Position numbers and translations under genes: made by a program. Positions 9,275 through 18,800 of a stretch of DNA of 64,000 nucleotides are shown one piece after another (position 1 is the stretch's first letter; every line of letters starts with the position of its first letter). The notes beneath the pieces are model-generated. The model ran no database searches and was not told the DNA's origin. It was given only the letters and a program-made list of their open reading frames with translations. This stretch comes from Sorangiineae bacterium NIC37A_2. Lineage in GTDB: Bacteria > Myxococcota_A > Polyangia > Polyangiales > Polyangiaceae. The DNA is taken from contig NASX01000014.1 in NCBI GenBank assembly GCA_002085155.1, positions 1 to 64,000 of the forward strand. The letters are read 5' to 3'.

Positions 9275-10753
9275 TCAGTCGTGGAAGAGCGTCACGGCGA
9301 CCGACTCACCCATGGCCTTGTAACCCGCCTCACTGGGGTGGAGATTGTCGTTTTTGTAAGGGGCCTGCATGTTGTTCGGGTTCCCCGGGTCGCGAATGGC
9401 GAGGTCGAAATCGACGCCCTCGCTGTAGGCCTCGCTCGCTCGGATCCACTCGTTGACCTGGGTCCGAACGGCGTTGGCGGCGTTCATGGGCGTGAGCGGC
9501 GAGACGAAGACCTTGATTCCTTGGGCTGTGGCTCGCGTGATGATGTCTTGGTAGGCGCTGGTCAGGGTCTGCGCCTGGGCGCCGCCTTCGATGTCATTGA
9601 CGCCTTCGAGCACGATCAAGTACTTGATCTTGCTTCGACTGAGGACGTCCCGCTCGAAGCGTTTGACGCCGGCGTCTTGAAACTCGCTATCTGATGCGAG
9701 CATGTTGGCGCCCATTCCGAAATTGAGGACCGAGCGCTTCGAGGCGAGCGCGGCGTCCTTCTTGAGCTGGGCCGAAAATACATCGGTCCAGCGGGCGAAC
9801 TTGTTCAGGACGCCGTAGCCATCGGTGATGGAGTCGCCGAGGACAGCGATCGCTACCGCGTCGGCGGGGGCCATCACTTCGAGCGCGTCGATGAAGTACC
9901 AACGGTCGCGGGTCTGGGCACCATTGAAGGCTTCTTGGGCGACGGCGTCGCCGCTCGCGAAGTAAGAGGTCAGGCGGGAGCCGGGATGGTTCGTGATATT
10001 CGCGGGGATATTCGCGCCGAACTGGATCGTGATCGCCGTGAGCTTGAGCTCTTCGAGAGTGAAATCGACGCCATCTGAGAAGACGGCCATACCCGCCGGG
10101 ATCGTCACGTTGGGCGCTCCGTTGAAGGTAAGTGCGGTGCTTGTGCTCGCGTCGATCTGACCGACGTTCGCCTGAGGATCGGTCTGATTTTTAGCGCGAG
10201 CGATGTGAACCTTTTGGATGTCGACGGGCGTCTGGCCCTTCACGTTGCTGAGTCGGAGACGAACCTTGCCGCCCGAGACCGTCGGCCAAACGAACTGGCG
10301 CAGGGTGTTGTTCGGGAGAGTCGGTGGGACGTGGTCGGCCTTGTTCGTCTCGAGAGACTGCATCGTGGTGGCCCAAATCGGCAGCCACTCAGGCTCGGCG
10401 GGACTGCCGCCTGTGCCTTCGCCTCCGCTCGCACTTCCGCCGTCGCCTGGCGCCTGCCCTCCTGCTGCCGGCGCGCCGCCCAGACCGGCTCCTCCCGCAG
10501 CCGAGCCTCCACTCGAGAGCCCGCCGCTGCCGGGTTCGCCGCCACTCGCTGTTGGTGTCCCGCCCGCTCCGGGCATGCCACCAGACGCCGGAGCTCCTCC
10601 GGACTCAGTCCCGGTGCCTCCCGTGGGAAGAGCACCGCCGCTCCCGTCGCCGGGCGTGCTTTCGCCGCAGCCAAGGGGCGAGAGCACGAGCAGACTCAAA
10701 GCGAGCGCGGTTTTCAGGAAAGCGAAAGGTTTCACGGAAAAGAGGCTAGCCAA
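9275..10753 (-). CDS. SGNH/GDSL-family hydrolase lipoprotein
   Basis: This 492-residue exported esterase or lipase begins with a signal ending in LSPLGC (acceptor C29). An 80-residue Gly/Ala/Pro-rich linker follows, typical of myxobacterial surface lipoproteins, then a beta-sandwich (about 130-270) and an SGNH domain. The catalytic blocks are VLGDSITDGYG (nucleophile Ser, near residue 300), GMGAN, LEGVNDIEGG and the C-terminal LHPSEAGYKA with Asp/His nearby. All four SGNH blocks are present, so it should be active. The layout resembles secreted rhamnogalacturonan acetylesterase or acyl-hydrolase families. The substrate cannot be read from sequence. Confidence 0.82.
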   Translation of the reverse strand: MASLFSVKPFAFLKTALALSLLVLSPLGCGESTPGDGSGGALPTGGTGTESGGAPASGGMPGAGGTPTASGGEPGSGGLSSGGSAAGGAGLGGAPAAGGQAPGDGGSASGGEGTGGSPAEPEWLPIWATTMQSLETNKADHVPPTLPNNTLRQFVWPTVSGGKVRLRLSNVKGQTPVDIQKVHIARAKNQTDPQANVGQIDASTSTALTFNGAPNVTIPAGMAVFSDGVDFTLEELKLTAITIQFGANIPANITNHPGSRLTSYFASGDAVAQEAFNGAQTRDRWYFIDALEVMAPADAVAIAVLGDSITDGYGVLNKFARWTDVFSAQLKKDAALASKRSVLNFGMGANMLASDSEFQDAGVKRFERDVLSRSKIKYLIVLEGVNDIEGGAQAQTLTSAYQDIITRATAQGIKVFVSPLTPMNAANAVRTQVNEWIRASEAYSEGVDFDLAIRDPGNPNNMQAPYKNDNLHPSEAGYKAMGESVAVTLFHD

Positions 10754-11002
10754 GCTCTCCTCTAAATCCAGACAAGGAATCGATCCATTCCTCTCACACT
10801 CATGATGTGAGCGCTCCCATGGGCTCCGAGAAGCGAGGCTCGGCAGAAGTTTTCGCTATGGGGGCAGGATCGGACGCGGGATGCGGGGACAGCCGCAAGC
10901 TGCGCTTGGGACCACGTCCCCGTTGTCGGGGCTCTCTCGGAAGGGCCCCCCAGGACGAAATCGCGCGTGAACCCCGAAAATACGTCGCTAGGAGCCCACA
11001 AA

Positions 11003-11017
11003 TGCAACTAAGTTGCG
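11003..11017. promoter_or_regulatory. Fur-family-like operator box 1
   Basis: The 15-mer tgcaactaagttgcg contains a perfect 6-1-6 inverted repeat (gcaact/agttgc, centre at 11010). The heptamer-1-heptamer shape is that of Fur, Zur, Nur or PerR operators. Its centre is exactly 30 bases, about three helical turns, from that of box 2. It lies 112 bases before the start codon of the His-rich lipoprotein. Confidence 0.5.
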
Positions 11018-11032
11018 GATTTGGCTTGCTCA

Positions 11033-11047
11033 TGCAATTGGATTGCA
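11033..11047. promoter_or_regulatory. Fur-family-like operator box 2
   Basis: The 15-mer tgcaattggattgca is a 6-3-6 inverted repeat (tgcaat/attgca, centre at 11040) sharing the pattern TGCAAYTNNRTTGCR with box 1. Two matching AT-richer palindromes on the same helical face in GC-rich DNA argue for a dimeric repressor. The metal specificity is unknown. Confidence 0.5.
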
Positions 11048-11128
11048 ATAGGACGGCTCCCCACGGACCGCTGGTCCTTTCACCTGTCCTCTCCGTCCCC
11101 GCCTTCACCCGCCCTCTCCGTCCCTGCC

Positions 11129-12175
11129 ATGAAACTCCACCCGTCTCTTCTTCGCTTTGCGCTTGGCCTTTCTTTCCTCGGCTCGTTCTCCGTCCTCGGC
11201 TGCGCCCAGGGAACGGGAGACTTGGCGGTGCGCGTGAAGCCGGAGATCACAATCAAAAATGGAGTCGTCGCGGGGCAAAGGAGCGAGAACATGCGGGACG
11301 GGTGGACCGCGACGTTCGACAAATACGTCGTCGTGCTCGGTCCCGTTTTCGTGTCTCAGCTGAGCGATGCCTCACGGACAGAAGAGGCCCATGAGACATT
11401 TGTCCTCGACCTGAAGAAGGTTCCCGAGAGCGGCGCGGAGCTCTGGAAGCTCCCGGGCCTGGACGAGGGGCGATGGAACGTGGGCTTTGAGCTTTCGACC
11501 GGCGCACACGACGCTGAGCGTCACAGCACCGTAACCAAAGAGGACTTCGAGAGGATCGTCGACGAAGATCTGACCTACCTGATCGAGGGTTCGATCTCGA
11601 AAGAGGGCGGCCTCTCCTGCCCGCCCAAGGCTCTGGTGGAGGCTCCGGATCGGAAGCCCGCTGGGCAGTCCATGGGTGGGAGCGACTGTTACGAGGCGGA
11701 GACGGTCGCGTTCTCCTTCGCTGTCCGAGCTCCGACTGTGTTCGACGCCTGTGAGCTCGATGGCATCCCGGGTGTGGCGATCGGATCTGGTGGTGTGCGC
11801 ACGACCTCGATCACCCTGCACGGAGATCACATGTTCTTCAATGGCTTTCCGGTGGGCGATGAGGGAAGCGTACGCCGTTTGGCTCAATGGATCGCCGACA
11901 GCGACCTGAACCTGGATGGTGTGGTCTCGGAGGCTGAACTCAAGAGGATTCCGCTCGGGGCCCTCGCGGCGATCGATCCCGATATTTACCAGCTCGGCGG
12001 CTCCCCGATTGAACTCGAGACCGCGTACGACTTTCTGCGGGGCGCTCTGAAGACGCAAGGCCACATGGAGAGCGAGGGGGAATGTCGCGTCGACGGCGTA
12101 GCCCACGACCACGACCATGACCATGACCACGGTGACGAAGAGGATCACGGCGCCGCAGGCGCCCGCGGAAAGTGA
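11129..12175 (+). CDS. Lipoprotein with His-rich C-terminus
   Basis: The start is the ATG at 11129, which opens a lipoprotein signal ending VLGC (acceptor C25). The mature protein (348 residues in all) opens GTGDLAVRV and has DGWTATFDKYVVVLGPV. I recognise this pattern from uncharacterised myxobacterial lipoproteins of unknown role. The tail, just before residue 340, alternates Asp and His (HDHDHDHDH), a likely metal-binding strip. Together with two Fur-like boxes upstream, this points to a role in handling zinc, nickel or iron, as inference. It stands alone as a transcription unit; the next gene is convergent. Confidence 0.6.
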   Translation: MKLHPSLLRFALGLSFLGSFSVLGCAQGTGDLAVRVKPEITIKNGVVAGQRSENMRDGWTATFDKYVVVLGPVFVSQLSDASRTEEAHETFVLDLKKVPESGAELWKLPGLDEGRWNVGFELSTGAHDAERHSTVTKEDFERIVDEDLTYLIEGSISKEGGLSCPPKALVEAPDRKPAGQSMGGSDCYEAETVAFSFAVRAPTVFDACELDGIPGVAIGSGGVRTTSITLHGDHMFFNGFPVGDEGSVRRLAQWIADSDLNLDGVVSEAELKRIPLGALAAIDPDIYQLGGSPIELETAYDFLRGALKTQGHMESEGECRVDGVAHDHDHDHDHGDEEDHGAAGARGK

Positions 12176-12201
12176 TCGTACGAGTATCGCACAAATAGAG
12201 G

Positions 12202-12235
12202 AGCGCCGCCTCGTCCTCTTCGGGCGGGCGGCGCT
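12202..12235. terminator. Hairpin between lipoprotein gene and gcvPA
   Basis: A perfect 9-base stem (agcgccgcc/ggcggcgct) with a 16-base loop sits between two convergent genes. It is a probable bidirectional terminator, without a clear T tract. Confidence 0.5.
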
Positions 12236-12267
12236 GGTTCGACCGGGAGCCTCTTGCGCCTTCGATC

Positions 12268-13623
12268 TTACGCGGAGAGCGCCTCGGCCAGGGCCTCGAC
12301 GAAGCCGTCCAGGTCCTCGCGGGTGTGCATTTCCGTGACGGCGATGAGGAGATGATTCTCGAGGGCCGGTTCGTAGCGGCTGAGCTCTACGCCGGCGAGG
12401 AATCCCTTGGCTTCGAGGGCGGCCGCGCGCTCCTTGGCGCGGGGCACCTTCACACAGAACTCATTGAAGAAGGTGGCCTCGGGGAACGCGAGTTCGACGC
12501 CGGGCAGCTTGACCAGGGCGTCCTTCAAATAATGAGCCTTAGCGAGGCACTGCCGTGCCACAGCCTGGAACCCGGACTTGCCGAGCAGGGAGCAACGGAT
12601 GGTGAAAGCCAGGGCGACGAGCCCTTGGTTTGTACAAATGTTGCTCGTGGCGCGCTCCCGGCGGATGTGCTGCTCGCGGGTCGAGAGCGTGAGCACATAG
12701 CCGCGCTTCCCGTCCTGATCGACCGTTTCGCCACAGACCCGACCCGGCAGCTGCTGGAGGAAGGTGCGGTCATCTCGGCAAGCAAAGAGGCCGACGCCCG
12801 GGCCACCGTATTGTGCAGGTACAGCGAGCGCCTGGCCTTCGCCGGCGACGATGTCGGCACCGAGCGCTCCAGGCGACTCGGCGAGCGCCAGAGCGTAGGG
12901 CTCGGGAACCGTCGCGACCAAGAGAGCCCCCGCCTCGTGGACGCGAGCGGCGAGGGCACGGAGATCGGAGAGCGGTCCCAGGTATGAGGGATAGCCAACG
13001 ACCACGCAGGCCACGTCGCCCTCGAGCAGAGCGCTGATGCGTTCGAGATCGTGGCTGCCCGAAGGCGAGCGAGGTACCGTCACCACGTCGCTCGGGGTCG
13101 TCGAGAGATACGAAGCGATCGTCCGCTGGTACTCAGGGTGAACGCATTCGCTCACGATGATGCGATTGCGCTTCGTGACCCTTCGCGCCATGAGCGCTCC
13201 TTCAGCGGCGGCGCTCGCTCCGTCGTAGAGACTGGCGTTTGCCAGAGGCAATCCATAAAGCTCACTTACGAGCGTCTGGAACTGCCAGATGGCGAGCAAT
13301 GTCCCTTGAGCGACTTCGGGCTGGTAGGGCGTGTAGGCCGTATAAAACTCACTGCGGAGCAGGAGTTGATCGACCGCGGGGGGAATGTGGTGGTGATAGA
13401 TGCCGCAGCCGAGGAACGAGGTCATCTTCGCTCCTCGATTCTTTTCGGCCAGCGCGTCCAGGTGCCGCATGAGCGCGGGCTCGGAGAGCGCCGGCGGCAA
13501 GTCGAGGTCCTTCTTTTGGCGAGCCTCCGGCGGAATGGTCTCGAAGAGGGCGTCGACGTTCGGAAGCCCGATGACGCGGAGCATTTCGCTCACTTCTTCG
13601 GGCGTGTGGGGCAGGTAACGCAT
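12268..13623 (-). CDS. gcvPA: Glycine dehydrogenase (decarboxylating) subunit 1
   Basis: This 451-residue PLP-fold subunit is the N-terminal half of the two-part P-protein of the glycine cleavage system. It begins MRYLPHTPEEVSEML, the standard opening of GcvPA, and has GCGIYHHHIPP, FYTAYTPYQPE and GEGQALAVPAQYGGPG. The P-protein decarboxylates glycine and passes the aminomethyl group to the lipoyl arm of GcvH. The second half, GcvPB, which carries the PLP lysine, is not downstream; the next gene is convergent. It must be encoded elsewhere for this subunit to work. Confidence 0.95.
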   Translation of the reverse strand: MRYLPHTPEEVSEMLRVIGLPNVDALFETIPPEARQKKDLDLPPALSEPALMRHLDALAEKNRGAKMTSFLGCGIYHHHIPPAVDQLLLRSEFYTAYTPYQPEVAQGTLLAIWQFQTLVSELYGLPLANASLYDGASAAAEGALMARRVTKRNRIIVSECVHPEYQRTIASYLSTTPSDVVTVPRSPSGSHDLERISALLEGDVACVVVGYPSYLGPLSDLRALAARVHEAGALLVATVPEPYALALAESPGALGADIVAGEGQALAVPAQYGGPGVGLFACRDDRTFLQQLPGRVCGETVDQDGKRGYVLTLSTREQHIRRERATSNICTNQGLVALAFTIRCSLLGKSGFQAVARQCLAKAHYLKDALVKLPGVELAFPEATFFNEFCVKVPRAKERAAALEAKGFLAGVELSRYEPALENHLLIAVTEMHTREDLDGFVEALAEALSA

Positions 13624-13648
13624 GATGAAGGAGAGGGGACAGGCGCCT

Positions 13649-14044
13649 TTAGTGGGCGGACTCGGCGACGTGAGCGCGGTAGGCGGCGGCGTCGAGCAGA
13701 TCAGCTCCGTCGTCGCTCGGTTCGATAGCGATCATCCAGCCCTTGTCCCAAGGATCTTCGTTGACGAGCTCAGGCTGGTCTTCGAGCGAGGCGTTCCTCC
13801 GTACAACCTTGCCGCTCACCGGTGCGTAGAGATCGCTGAGCGTCTTGACGCTCTCGATGGTGCCGAAAATCTTACCCTTGGTGACCTGATCGCCTTCTTT
13901 GACGTCGATGCTCACGAGCGTCACGTCGCCGAGCTGATCGACGGCGAACGCAGTAATCCCAATCACCACTGCCTGGCCATCAGGCTTGGCCCACTCGTGG
14001 TCCTTCGTGTAACGCCGATCCTCGGGGACAACTACCTCAGTCAT
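13649..14044 (-). CDS. gcvH: Glycine cleavage system H protein
   Basis: This is a 131-residue lipoyl carrier protein. The opening RRYTKDHEWAK, the core ITAFAVDQLGDVTLVS and the lipoylation site ESVKTLSDLYAPVSG (modified Lys at K67) are classic H-protein features. It shuttles the aminomethyl group from the P-protein to GcvT. It lies between gcvT and gcvPA, 25 bases before gcvPA, in the same leftward unit. Confidence 0.97.
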   Translation of the reverse strand: MTEVVVPEDRRYTKDHEWAKPDGQAVVIGITAFAVDQLGDVTLVSIDVKEGDQVTKGKIFGTIESVKTLSDLYAPVSGKVVRRNASLEDQPELVNEDPWDKGWMIAIEPSDDGADLLDAAAYRAHVAESAH

Positions 14045-14142
14045 GGGCCTCGCCTAGCGCGCCCCGGGGGCGTTGGCCATAGCCCTCGGCAGGAGCTCGG
14101 CTTTCTGGCTCGCCCACGAGTGGTCGGCGCCTCGGGACCCTC

Positions 14143-15264
14143 TCAGGAGCCCGTCTTGCGCTTGTAAAAAGGTGTCTTGACGACCCGGGCGCCGACGCGC
14201 TTCCCCCGGCAGTCGACCTCGAACTCGGTGCCGATTTCGGCGAACTCGAGCGGGACGTAACCGAGGCCGATCGCCTTTCCGAGGGTCGGGGAGGGGGAGC
14301 CGCTCGTGCAATGCCCGATCGGAGAGCCGAGGCTATCGAGGATCGGATAGCCGGAGCGAGCAACGCCCCGTCCCGTCATCTCGAAACCGACGAGGGTTCG
14401 GCTGAGGCCTGTTTCGAGGGCGGTCACGAGGGCGGACTTCCCGAGGAAGTCCGGCTTCTGCATCTTCACAGTCCAGCCGAGGCCCGCCTCGAGAGGGGTG
14501 GTCGTCTCGTCGATTTCGTTGCCGTACAGGGACAAACGGGCTTCGAGCCTGAGCGTGTCGCGCGCCCCGAGACCGGCGGGTTCGAGCCCGAGCGGCGTAC
14601 CTGCCTCCATGAGCGCGCTCCAGACCGGAACTGCGCTCTTGTTCTCACAGAAGATCTCGACGCCGTCTTCGCCCGTGTAGCCGGTGCGCGCGAGTGTGAT
14701 GCGCTCGCCGCGCAGGGTTCGTCGAGTGAAGCGGAAGGGCTTGAGAGAGGTTTCGAGGTCTTGGAGAGAGCGGTCTGCTCGGGCCAGGATCTCGAAGGCT
14801 CTTGGACCCTGGAGCGCGAGCAGGGCGGTCTGTTCACTCTCGTTTGTGAGGGTGACCCCCGAGAAGCGACCGACGACGTCCGCGACGTGCGCGGCCATCT
14901 TCTGGAGGTTCGAGGCGTTGCACACGATGAGAATGTCGTCCTCGGCGATCTTGTAGAGGATCAGGTCATCGAGGATCGTGCCGGCGCTATTGCAGGCGCA
15001 GGTGTAGATGGCGCGCCCGAGCTCTGCTCCTTTGAGATCGTTGGTGATCATGTAGTCGCAGGCTTCGACAGCTCGGGGACCGCGCACCCGGAGCTCACCC
15101 ATGTGCGAGACATCGAAAAGGCCGGCCGCCGTGCGTACGGCATTGTGCTCGTTGACGATCCCTTTGTACTGGATGGGCATCTCGTAGCCCGCGAAGGGCA
15201 CCATGCGGGCGCCGAGGGCGATATGGACATCTCGGAGGGGCGTAGCGTTCAAGCGGTCGGTCAC
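14143..15264 (-). CDS. gcvT: Glycine cleavage system aminomethyltransferase
   Basis: This 373-residue T-protein transfers the methylene carbon from the aminomethyl-lipoyl arm of GcvH to tetrahydrofolate, releasing ammonia. Landmarks are [41 protein letters not shown] and [12 protein letters not shown]. The GTG at 15264 is preferred over the ATG at 15300 because GGAGG lies nine bases before it and the family begins near TDRLNATPL. No glycine riboswitch fits in the 53 bases before it. The gene is first in a gcvT-gcvH-gcvPA unit. Confidence 0.95.
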   Translation of the reverse strand: MTDRLNATPLRDVHIALGARMVPFAGYEMPIQYKGIVNEHNAVRTAAGLFDVSHMGELRVRGPRAVEACDYMITNDLKGAELGRAIYTCACNSAGTILDDLILYKIAEDDILIVCNASNLQKMAAHVADVVGRFSGVTLTNESEQTALLALQGPRAFEILARADRSLQDLETSLKPFRFTRRTLRGERITLARTGYTGEDGVEIFCENKSAVPVWSALMEAGTPLGLEPAGLGARDTLRLEARLSLYGNEIDETTTPLEAGLGWTVKMQKPDFLGKSALVTALETGLSRTLVGFEMTGRGVARSGYPILDSLGSPIGHCTSGSPSPTLGKAIGLGYVPLEFAEIGTEFEVDCRGKRVGARVVKTPFYKRKTGS

Positions 15265-15273
15265 GGCGCCGAG

Positions 15274-15278
15274 CCTCC
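15274..15278 (-). promoter_or_regulatory. Shine-Dalgarno deciding the gcvT start
   Basis: GGAGG on the minus strand is nine bases before the GTG at 15264. It lies inside the longer reading frame and so supports the internal start. Confidence 0.7.
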
Positions 15279-15317
15279 ACAAATTAGCCCGGGGGGACAA
15301 GGCTCGGGCCGGAGGGG

Positions 15318-15839
15318 CTATTCCATCGAGTTCTGGTCGATCAAGCGTCCGTCCGGGGTCATGCCAACCTGACGCCAGCGCTCCTCTTCGGTCAGGCCTG
15401 GTTCGGCGCGCGCCGGAGTAATGTCCCTGAGGCGAAGCTGCGTGCCTCCGCGGAACGAACCGATCTCGACACGGAAAATCCGTCCTTCCCGTCCCCGCAC
15501 CTCTGCCTTCGGGAACACGATCTTGTCCCCCGCCATCTCGACGTGACTCGAGCGCAGCCGAGGCTTCAAGTAGGCGGCTAGATCTTCGGGCGCATAACTT
15601 CCGAAGACGCTGGCGCTTCCTTGGAAGACGGCCTCGATGGTCGAGCCGACCGGAAGGGCGAGGTCGAAGACCTTCTCGTCGCCTTCGAGGAGCTGTCCAG
15701 GGGGAAGGCGATCAGGCTCGACAGAAGCCTCGGCGGGCTCAGGCGGGGGCGGGGGGGCTTCCTTCTTACAGCTGACGAGCAGAACCAAGAGCCAGGGGGA
15801 GACGACAAGTCTCGCGGTCACTCGAGAATGGCGGCCCAC
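15318..15839 (-). CDS. Small lipoprotein at the end of the pilus operon
   Basis: The 173-residue product has a signal ending LLVSC (acceptor C24), a Pro-rich stretch straight after it, and a compact alpha/beta region (residues about 45-150). I do not recognise the family. Its first 22 bases overlap the end of the PilY1-like gene, so it is translationally coupled to it. Its place in the operon suggests an inner- or outer-membrane accessory to pilus biogenesis, by context only. A shorter start at the GTG coding residue 7 is possible. Confidence 0.55.
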   Translation of the reverse strand: MGRHSRVTARLVVSPWLLVLLVSCKKEAPPPPPEPAEASVEPDRLPPGQLLEGDEKVFDLALPVGSTIEAVFQGSASVFGSYAPEDLAAYLKPRLRSSHVEMAGDKIVFPKAEVRGREGRIFRVEIGSFRGGTQLRLRDITPARAEPGLTEEERWRQVGMTPDGRLIDQNSME

Positions 15840-18800
15840 GACTCGATGTTAGAAGCGATCTTGGGTGGCGCCAAGTTCAGGGATTCGAAGCTCGTCTGGA
15901 AGTTCAGGTTCGAGCGGCTGGTCGTCGTACTCGTCGTCTGGAACGTGAGCTGCATTTGAGGGATGCTCGCGCTGCCTCCGACGCGCGCCCTCGAACCTGA
16001 GGCAAGGGAGCCTGAGGCCTCGGAGACGTCGTAACAAGAGGGAGCAAACTCGACGGCGACACCGAACACGACCGAGGAGGGATCGAGGCCGAGCTGCGCC
16101 GCCGTCCTCTTGTCGTAGGTGTTGCCTTCGACCTTCAAGGCGTCTTGTCCGCCTTTCGAAAGGTCCTCCGCTTCCTTCGGGATGAGATAGTCCATCCCGT
16201 AGATAGCGCCCTCGCCGCTTCCGCAAGCGACTGCTGCCGCGTTGGAAGGCGGGGGAGGAGTGTAGGTAGAGAAGTAGAGGACGCCGCCGAAGAGCTCGAG
16301 AGGGCCGAGCACATGTTCGCCGTTCGGAGTGCCGCCGCTGCCCGTGACGCCGAGTGGCTTGTACCAATTCACGTTGGCGTTGAAGCCGGTCCCTTCATCG
16401 TTCACCGCTTCGGTGAGAGACCAGACGTACTGGAGCTCGAGGGGCGAGGAGAGATTCTGCTCACCGGTCGCGAAGGCGATCGTGACCTGGTCACGGGTGT
16501 CGATCGACAAGGTGGGCCGGATGGAGATCGGCTGACTGATCTCGTCCGGTCGCGAGTTTTTGTCCGGGTGCGCACCGAAGGCGTCGAAGAAGAGCTTGAG
16601 CTTCCAGTTCTGAGGGTTCGAGTCGGAGAGATCGAGTTTGTAGAGGGTCCCGTCCCGATCGCCGATGAAGACGCGGTCTGCGATGGCGCCTGTGCCGGCA
16701 GGGTAAGCGGCGGGCACTCCCGTCAGGGGGGCGTCGATCGGGGCGTCGCCGTCCGTGTGGACGAGGCTCGCCGAAATCGTTCCTGCGGCTGCGGCGGTGC
16801 GGCGGAACGAGCGAATGACTTCACCGGTGTCGAGGCGAACGACGGTGAGCGAGCGGGCAGGTTCGTTCTCCGCGTAACAACGCGTCCGCGCCCTGGGCGA
16901 AAAGGTGGAGGGGATATGGCCCCAATCCGCGCTCGAGCTCTGACGGGCGCAGCTGCCGGGCAGGTGTGCTGCATCTCCGCCGGGCAGGATCGCTACGGCG
17001 ACCTCCTTGAGCACACCCCCGACGTTGATATTCACGGTCGTGATGATCGGAGTACCCCCTTTGCCAAAGAGGGGAGCAGGGGACGCCGCGTTGTCCTTGG
17101 TGATTTGCCAGAGGAATCGCGGGCCAGTCGTCGAATGAGGAGTGACATCTGTGATGTCGAGGGCAAAGTATCCGCTCCCCGCCTCGCCGAAGCTCTGGAC
17201 GAGGATGGTGCGCCAGGTGTTGCTGCTCGCGGTCGCGTCCGCGATGCCACGCTCGAGCTTGTAAGGATAAGCTCCTGCTTCGCCGCCGGTGGCGGCCACT
17301 GCGACGACGTCTTGGACGACCGCGACACCGTCGAGCAGCTTCAAGCGCGATCCTGGGTACTCGCTGGCGAGGCTTGGTAGAACCGCTGGCGGAATGAACG
17401 AGAACTTCTCGTTAGCAGCGTCGGGGTTCTCGGGCGCGTCATCTGTGTGATTCGGCGAGAGCATGAAGCCGTGGAGCTGGCCGTCGTTCGTCGAGACATA
17501 GGCCATCATCGGGCGCTTGTTATTTTGCTCGGCGAAGAGGTCGTAAGTCTCGTCCTCGACGATCGCTGACGGGCGATTCACGATGGTCGGTGTCGAGTGC
17601 AGGACGTCTCCGAGCACGCTGCAATCCTTACTTCCAGGGGTCGCACAGCGATGGCGGGTGCCGGTATGATCCATCTCATAACCGAGCGTCCACTTGACGA
17701 TGCGATCCCGGCACTCGACCGTTTGGCTGCTACCGAGGTCATCGCAGGCAGGGATGGTATTCGGCACGATGGCGCCGCCCGAGATCGCCGAAAAGGGGAT
17801 TCGATCGGCGATGCTAGGACCTTTGGCGTACTCCTGCAGTCCGGTCAGAGTGCCCAGTCCGTCATTGGCGGAGCCGATATGGGGCCGAATGGTCCGATCG
17901 GATCGACCTTCCGTCTCGACGAAGGTGATGAACGTCCGATTCTCCAGGGAGGCGGAGTCTTTGGAGATATTGTGGTTGAAATCGTCGCCGTCCGCGTCGG
18001 ACTTCGGCTGCTCGACCGGTGTGCCTGAGGGGCAAGTCCAGCGCAGCCGCTCAATGTTGCCATGCCAAAGGCCCTCGCCTGACCTGTACGACGTCAAGAG
18101 ACGAAGGGCCTTCACATTTGGGTTCTCCGCCGCGCCGACTCCAGGGGACCGAACCGGACGGGTTGCGCTGGCCGTGCGGCGTACGATGGCTCCGAGCACG
18201 TCGCTGAGCGCCCCGCGGAGCGTCGCTTGGTCATTGCCGAAAAAGGCCAAGTTGTTCGAGCCGTCCTTGCGCCCGTAATAGGCCATTTCATGGAGGCGAC
18301 AGCAGATCTCGAGCTCCTTGTCCCCTGCGGCATTCGCGCAGAGACCGCTCGGACTTGTGATATCGGTATCCGTGAGCTCCGTGCAATCGTGCCCGGTCTT
18401 TGTCGTAGGCGTCGCGAAGCCCACGATGTGTGTGTACACGCGCTGGCCCGAGTGCCCGATGCCGTGGGCATCGATGAAAGTTCCGGACTTGAGGCCGCTG
18501 ATGATCTCTGCGGGGGCGCTGAAGGGGCACTGGCCGTCCAGGGCGCTGGGGGGCGCGCCGCCGGGGTTCACGGTCGCCGTACACGAAGGTCGCAGGTCGA
18601 GGTTCGGCTCACCATCCGTGAGCAGAATGATATGCTGTTCACGACAGCCGCCCTGGACGTAGCGATCGTGCTTGGGGCTGTACTTGAGCGATGAGTTCGT
18701 CGGGTCGTCGGAGTCATCGTCCCAGAGGAACGCAACGGCGTCGGAGAGCGCCCCGGCGATAGGAGACGCGCCAAACGGGCGAGTGCTGAGGAGGACGTCT

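Larger units (their letters stand above)
10754..11128. other. 375-base divergent intergenic region
   Basis: This space lies between the divergently read SGNH hydrolase and the His-tailed lipoprotein. No convincing protein frame fills it. Its notable content is two related palindromes at 11003-11047, annotated separately. The left 240 bases show nothing I can name. Confidence 0.6.

Noticed and set aside
14311-15372. 353-codon plus-strand frame
   Set aside because: It mirrors gcvT on the other strand and has no independent motif.
16145-17380. 411-codon plus-strand frame
   Set aside because: It is opposite the PilY1 propeller, is Arg/Gly/Asp-rich and has no fold signature.
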